A stretch of DNA of 64,000 bases from Canna indica (lineage: Eukaryota > Streptophyta > Magnoliopsida > Zingiberales > Cannaceae): the NCBI GenBank assembly GCA_034359265.1, contig CP136890.1, forward strand, positions 91,475,501 to 91,539,500, read 5' to 3'. Position numbers and translations under genes: made by a program. Positions 58,580 to 64,000 of the stretch are shown here, piece after piece. The notes below the pieces were generated by a model. The model was given only the letters and a program-made list of their open reading frames with translations, was not told where the DNA came from and did no database searches. Numbering within the stretch: the first letter of the stretch is position 1; every line of letters begins with the position of its first letter.

Positions 58580-59286
58580 AAAGATAGCCGGCAGCTACTG
58601 CCGGCTATTGTTCATCTGGTTGGGGCCGAGGGGTTCGGCCCCAAACTCGGCGCCGGCATCTACACACTGCCGCCGTTCGCCACTGTCAACGTCCGGAGTG
58701 TAGATGCCGACAGTGGTGGCAAACGGATCAAAAAGGGAGCGCAACAAATGGGGCAGCCAGAGAATACATAGCTCACGTTGAAAAAGGGGCCGACGACGGA
58801 AGGTTGGAACCGACAGTGGGTTGTGAGGGCAGCAACAAGATGGGCGGTGACAGTAGCGGTGAGTGGTGACACACGAGGAGAAGAAGAGAAGCGTAAGAGG
58901 AAGGGTCGGGCCCGAACACAAAAAAAAGTTTATCATTGACGGCCCAATAGCTGTCGGTAAACCGTGGACTCTTACTAAAAATATCATCGACGGTCGGTGA
59001 AGAGTTTTTTTACTTTCGCGCCGTATTCGCACCATCAATTAATAAGCGACGACCAACGCTAGTTATGGCTAATGACATATTTTATATTACTGGCGGATTA
59101 TTGCCCCCACTAATCCGTCGCTACAAAGTTATTTTATTTCGCACCCTGTGCGCGCCATCAGTTTTGAGCGACGACCTTAGGTGGCCGTATGCGAACTGCA
59201 GTTGATTTGGTTACATCGGCCACGATCGCTGCGGCCGTCGAAAAGCCATGAATAGTTTCGACGGCCTAGGCGGCCGTTGGTGAGCC
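58580..59286 (-). repeat. CACTA-2 5' leader and subterminal region, terminus missing
   Basis: A GC-rich leader (58590-58920) resembles 32460-32760 of CACTA-1, and GACGGCC-type subterminal motifs (58930-59286) align with 32045-32450. The alignment ends at GGGG; the outer TIR is gone. Confidence 0.65.
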
Positions 59287-60191
59287 CCATGGGCAGCCAC
59301 CATAATCAAAATCAGAATAACCTATCACCTTAGGGTGATTAGATATTTTGTAAGTAACCATGTAATGTTTGGTACCTTGTAGATAACTCAATACACGTTT
59401 TGCAGCCCGCCAATGAGTCACACCAGGTTTGCTCAAATATCTCCCAAGTATACTAACAACAAAAAGCAATACTAGGACGTGTACAAACTTGAGCATACAT
59501 AAGGCTGCCTACAACAGAAGCATATGAGATTTTCTCCATTTGTTCAGTTTCATTATTATTCTGAGGACACTGGGTATTAGAAAATCTCTCAACTTTTTCA
59601 TTTTTATTTTTAATGGACTATTCCTCCTGGGTAAGGACGGAGCCTAACATCAAATTCATCAATAGACCACTCTTCCTTCTAAGCATTATAAGAAATTTTT
59701 AGAACATCAAATTTTGTCGAAAGAGAGTCTAACACTTGCCAAACCAAAAAAATTTCTCCTATTTCAACTTTCATTGACTTCAATTTATTGTACCAATTAG
59801 TGAGCTTCGTTGCATGCTCATGAACACCAGCGATACCATCATATTTGTCTTGGTTAATAAGGAAAGATAATATCCCTTCTCTATCTTGTCAAATTTTTTA
59901 AATTTTTTACCAACAGATATCAAAAATTCTTTGACATTATCGGTCTCGGGAATATTATCTTTAATGGTTTTATCCATGCTAAACTTCAAAGTCATTAGAC
60001 ACACTCTGTTAGAATGAGCCCACTTATCATATTTTGCCTTTTCGGCGGCAGAAGATTCACTTGCGGATTTAGGTGGCTCATTCTCAGTGAGAGCAATATC
60101 AACATTGAAAACAACAACAAAATTATTTTACAGACTCAACCCAATCCTCAAAATTTATCCCATTTAGCTTTGTCAATGATTCCATGTTCAT
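59287..60191 (-). pseudogene. copia-2 gag fused to RT end/RNase H start by internal deletion
   Basis: ATG 60191 (MNMESLTKLNGINFEDW) starts gag, with VCLMTLKFSMDKTIKD (60000) and KKFDKIEKGYYLSLLTKT. After LTQEE (about 59620) the sequence passes within about 15 codons to ISYASVVGSLMYAQVCTRPS, GRYLSKPGVTHWRAAKRVLS and YSDFDYGGC, which belong far downstream in copia pol. Stops and frame changes are present (for example TAA at about 60131 after DWVESVK, and TAG after LTQEE). The deletion removes about 3 kb relative to a full copia. Confidence 0.8.
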
Positions 60192-60690
60192 AGGCAAAGC
60201 TGGAATCATAGTAAAGTAATGGGAGCTTTTTAAGCATATCAAAGATACAAATTTGAGTAATTAATCATAACCGAGTTGCCTTATACAATTGTAATCCCGT
60301 CGAAGGATTACGAATTACAATGTATAAGTAACTCACACAGACATATCCTTAAAGCTAATATCGAAAGGATACTGAAAACTTTAAAAATACAATTACAACA
60401 CTGTTAACAAATATCATGAATCAAATTAATAATGACAAAACCGATAAGGTCAGCCGGTCAGTTCACTATAAACATGATTCAGGATATACAAAATAGCATT
60501 TTATCACAATTCGTTTCGTGAGGGCAGACTCATAATCATGAAAAATGCATAATAACAACACCAAAATATTACTAATTATAATTATTTTTATAGACATCAC
60601 TATATTATTGTCTAAATTATCATGCTTTAAAATAATCATGCTTGCAATCCCGCATGATTACATGATTCATGCATCATTCCATTTCCTGCC
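60192..60690. other. No gene recognised
   Basis: AT-rich sequence beyond the copia-2 gag start, expected to hold its leader and 5' LTR. A TTACAATTGTATAAGGCAAC stretch on minus might belong to an LTR, but there is no copy to compare. Confidence 0.35.
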
Positions 60691-60694
60691 TTGA

Positions 60695-60790
60695 CATCGA
60701 GATACCCGCTACACCCAACAAGGCTCTTAAGGATCCTCATTGGCGTGCGGCAATGGTTGAGAATAATTGTCACTTGATTGATAAAAGCTA
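60695..60790 (+). pseudogene. Tiny copia reverse-transcriptase relic
   Basis: The plus frame reads IPATPNKALKDPHWRAAMVE, which resembles the conserved start of copia RT (..EALxDPxWxxAMxxE). It ends in a stop soon after (LIDKS-stop). It is on the opposite strand to copia-2, so it comes from another element. Confidence 0.45.
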
Positions 60791-62700
60791 ATATTCAAAT
60801 GACAATGATACAATATAAGCATTAAAAAAAGATTAATCAATAATTCGATCACATCTAACTTTTTTAGTTATGACAGACATGACACCTATAATAGAGAAGG
60901 TGTCAGACACCTATACACGTCTACATTTTATTTATAGACTAGAAAAGATTCTCGCGCTAAACAACGAGATCCAAATAATTTTATAATTAAAACATGATTA
61001 TACATTAAGGTGTGAAAATAATATTATTTATTAATAGAGCTAAATATAAATATCAATTTTACAGTAAAAAACTTAAATTAAAACATATTATAAAATATTA
61101 ATAAGTGAGATAACTTATTTGCTAATTAAAAAAATCATAACTTACATAAGTACAATCTTAAAAATGAAAAAATAACTACACTTTTCAATAAAATAAAAAT
61201 ATATAAAATAATTTTTAATACAAAAATATATGAAATCAATTATATAGTAAAAAGGTAATGAATAAAGTATAATTAAATATTATAATATAAATATATGGTC
61301 ATGCATTAATAGAAGTAAAAATAAAGATGAATTTTACAATGATCTAAATTAAAATCAATAATAATAATAAACTTTAATATACACAATTAAAATTATTGGA
61401 TATTTAATAAAGATGGATATAATTTTTTAATAAAAATACAATAATAAACACACATTTATAAAAAAAATAACATTAAACATAAACACTCAAAATAATGTAT
61501 TCAATAAATTAAAAAAGAACATGATTTAAGTGAATTACAATTCTGATAAATGTTTTTTAAAAAATAAAAGTATAAAAAAGAAAACTTAAAAAACTGACTA
61601 AGGGGTCTCACTTATCACGTATCACGTGATTATATCATTAATCTCACTACAATATATAAAATGGAAGCAACAGGTAAAAACTCAAATTAAACAATTTAAT
61701 AAAAAATTTAAAAATCAAATTTAATGAACAAATAATATTTTCTTCGCTCTAAATAATAGAAAAATAACAAAAATATAAATGTTAAAAAGTAATAATATAG
61801 AATATATAAAATATATAAGAAAAATAAAATAAAGATTTAAAATATATAATTATACTTAATTTGTTTTAGAGTTTTGAAATAATTTTGAAAAATATGAATC
61901 ATCAAACTAAGTAGAATAATAAATTCTACTAAAAATCTTTAAAATTTAAACGAAATTAACTAATTAAGGGTAATAAAACTAAATGCTTAAGTATTTTTTA
62001 AATAGTAAAATAAAAATATATAATATAAATAATAAGTAGTATAATATTAATCGAAATTTTGATCATATTTACTTAATTCCCATATACCACTTGTCATATA
62101 CTACTTGATTAGCATATCATTTATTTTACTACAACATCCATTAGCTATATATATTAGATATTTATAGTTTTTTTGCTTTAAATTTTTAAGCTCTCTCAAC
62201 AATGTGAAAGCTTAAACTAATTTTAAAATCAGTAAAAAAAAACACGACAATGAAATCATTAATGGTAAATAATATTTCCTTAGTAAATAATATATAACAA
62301 AATAAAATATAAAACAATAATAGTAATAATAAATAATATTAAAATATACCATATATAAAAAAATAAAAGAATATTTTTAAATATATATAAGTAAGTATAA
62401 TTAGCCTATTTTAAAGTTTGGATTTTAGAAAAAATATATATAATACACCAATCCAAATTTTAAAAAAAATACTAAAAAAATATAAAACTTGAATTAAATT
62501 AAGGAAAATAAAAGTAAAAGATTAGATCTTTAATAAACTATAACAAATAATAAGATAATAACAGTAATAATTAATATAATAAATAAATATTGTATATAAT
62601 ATATATTCAATATATAATTATATAATAAAATATACTACTAATATCTAATTGTTTAATCAGATTTGTTAAGGAAATATAAAATATAAATCAAATTGAAAAT
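60791..62700. other. Very AT-rich region, no gene recognised
   Basis: Long A/T runs with no open frames of note. TATCACGTATCACGTGAT (61615-61631) is a short repeat-palindrome. Nothing else supported. Confidence 0.5.
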
Positions 62701-62709
62701 TTCAACAAA

Positions 62710-62800
62710 GGAAATCAAAAAATCTTATTATAAAATAGATCAAAAATTGACGAAGGAAATCAAAAAAATCTTATTATAAAATAGGTCAAAAATTGACGAA
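62710..62800 (+). repeat. Two tandem copies of a 45-46-bp unit
   Basis: GGAAATCAAAAAATCTTATT...AAATTGACGAA occurs at 62710 and 62755. The copies differ by one A in a run and one substitution. Confidence 0.85.
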
Positions 62801-63215
62801 GGAACTTGGGAGACCAACATTAATTTTTGCGCCAATTTTCCAATAACCATCGCATTTAATCCCACGTCGGAAGCACAGTTTTTTGGACTTAATCACCTAT
62901 ATAAGTATAATATCATATGATATCAATTCATAAGTAAAAATTCGATAAAAATAAAAATAATTAATATTTTTTTGTCTTAATCAACAATATTTAATGCCGC
63001 ATTAAAAAGTTTCAACTTGAATGACTCTTATCAAATTTATTGGACTTAATCACCATCTCAATTTATTTTATATACAAGCATCTCAGCGCGTCGAAAATAA
63101 ATTAAGCATCTCAGCGCGGCTATTTTTTTTAAAAAAACTAAAAGTAAAAATAACATAAGGTGGGGGAGAAGAGGGAGCATGATGCAACTTCTATCCATAA
63201 ATATTTATGAATGAG

Positions 63216-63345
63216 TGGATATGAGCCTTAAGCGATTAAACATGGATGAAAAATAAATAAATATGAACATAAATAAAAAAAGAATGAATATGATTCATTC
63301 CTTTTCTATTCATGTTCTGTCGCTTAAAACCCATATCCACTCGAT
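63216..63345. repeat. Small fold-back (inverted repeat) of ~130 bp
   Basis: The left arm GAGTGGATATGAGCCTTAAG is mirrored by GAGTGGATATGGGTTTTAAG on the other strand, with further pairing (CGATTAAACATGGATG / CGACAGAACATGAATAG). The core is AT-rich. No flanking duplication seen. Confidence 0.6.
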
Positions 63346-63379
63346 AACAGAGATTTATACGAGCAACTTGCTCATATAA

Positions 63380-64000
63380 GGTCTCGTTTGGTTGACATGG
63401 GAAGTAACTTTCTGCAAAAAGTTACAATTCACATGAATTAACTTTCTATATGTATTTTTCGAAAGTATCTAAAAAGTATTTGGTTGACAAAAAATTAATT
63501 CATAGGAAATACAATTTCTCCATAGAACATGTTTGGTTAACATGAGTACTTCCTAGGAAGTACATATCAAATGACCAATATGTTTTTTTTTAAAATCTCT
63601 TTATAAAATAATATTTTAATTTATATGTATTAATATATATAATTTTTGCATATATAAATATAATATAATATAATTTTTGCATATATAATTAATATATTAT
63701 ATATTTTATTATATACGAAAAATTAATTTTTATTTATAGTTAATATGAAAAAATTATATATTTTTATTAAAAATAAATTAAATTAATATAAATACGTAAA
63801 GAATTCAAAAATTATTTAATATATAATGTTGAAAATATAAATTATAAATTCTGTACTAAATGCAAATATGATGATGAAATTAATTTTTTTCTTCAAATAC
63901 AATGCAGGAAGTACAACTTATCTATTGGAGTCTAGATAAGTTATTTCATACATTTTGCAGAAAATTGCACTTACTCAGAAAATTGTACTCTCTGCAAAAT
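63380..64000. mobile_element. Non-autonomous repeat with TTTGGTTGAC motifs, copy 2 (runs off the window)
   Basis: Begins GGTCTCGTTTGGTTGACATG. ATTTGGTTGACAAAAAATTA and GTTTGGTTAACATGAGTAC follow, with palindrome ACTTCCTAGGAAGT at 63548-63561. It is the inverted counterpart of the element at 25900-26560. The window ends inside it. Confidence 0.5.

Larger units (their letters stand above)
47602..59286 (-). mobile_element. CACTA-2: En/Spm element, split by CACTA-3, ends damaged
   Basis: Same family as CACTA-1 but in the opposite orientation. The 3' end at the left reads CAATACTAGAATTGTCG, a one-base change from CACTACTAG. The 5' end at the right matches CACTA-1 from GGGG onward but lacks the terminal ~30 bp including CACTA. 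It sits in copia-2 RNase H. It carries both genes as pseudogenes. Confidence 0.88.
46860..60191 (-). mobile_element. copia-2: internally deleted Ty1/copia element split by CACTA-2
   Basis: Minus-strand gag (60191-~59640) runs directly into the end of reverse transcriptase and RNase H (~59600-59287). RNase H resumes at 47598 and ends at 47189 before the 3' LTR. Protease, integrase and most of RT are absent. CACTA-2 interrupts RNase H. No 5' LTR or primer-binding site was recognised beyond 60191. Confidence 0.75.

Noticed and set aside
60300..60360. Possible 5' LTR end of copia-2
   Set aside because: No match to the 3' LTR start at 47157 and no TGGTATCAGAGC primer site.

Overview
This is flowering-plant nuclear DNA, made almost entirely of transposable elements layered inside one another. 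Evidence for a plant: a MIR160 gene, a plant-type PHD-finger gene with GT-AG introns, a nuclear copy of plastid ndhB, and plant hAT, CACTA (En/Spm), Ty1/copia, LINE and MITE families. The base composition is AT-rich and genes are sparse. A monocot is possible, but I cannot fix the species.

Layout. 1-7083: two hAT transposase genes in tail-to-tail inverted orientation, fused at truncated 3' ends. Both carry nonsense codons. 7086-7214: a cut MITE. 7215-12313: a decayed Ty1/copia element on the minus strand with 137-bp LTRs. 12322-21058: the 5' part of a host PHD-finger gene on the minus strand. Its start codon is the last three bases of exon 1. Its first intron is about 7.4 kb and holds a LINE and a nested hAT pair. 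21295-23545: a cluster of hAT-type MITEs. 23665-24955: a nuclear plastid insert (ndhB plus downstream spacer). 24960-28114: an AAAGTCTTT-rich array, a short-repeat element and a fold-back element with about 450-bp arms. 28126-41007: a minus-strand LINE with an 11-bp target duplication, split by a 7.75-kb CACTA element (32012-39760). 41008-42130: the MIR160 locus. 42130-47150: AT-rich DNA with MITE-like and tandemly duplicated segments. 47157-60191: an internally deleted copia element, split by a CACTA (47602-59286), itself split by a third CACTA (50005-53973). 60200-64000: AT-rich DNA with small repeats.

Two loci look like host genes. MIR160 has a complete mature/star pair; miR160 is known to target auxin response factors. 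The PHD-finger gene keeps its promoter, exon 1, the zinc finger and part of exon 3, but runs into the copia LTR 8 bp after its last sense codons, so the rest is missing or displaced. All transposon genes seen carry stops, frameshifts or deletions except the gag of copia-1 and the DUF4216 fragment in CACTA-3, which are open but lie in defective elements.

Most insertion events can be dated relative to each other from target-site duplications and from host reading frames that rejoin when the insert is removed. No prokaryote-like or clearly new enzymatic system was found. The most unusual structures are the fused double hAT, the CACTA-specific minisatellite, the three-level nest, and a host gene whose ATG sits at the very end of exon 1 before a transposon-filled intron.
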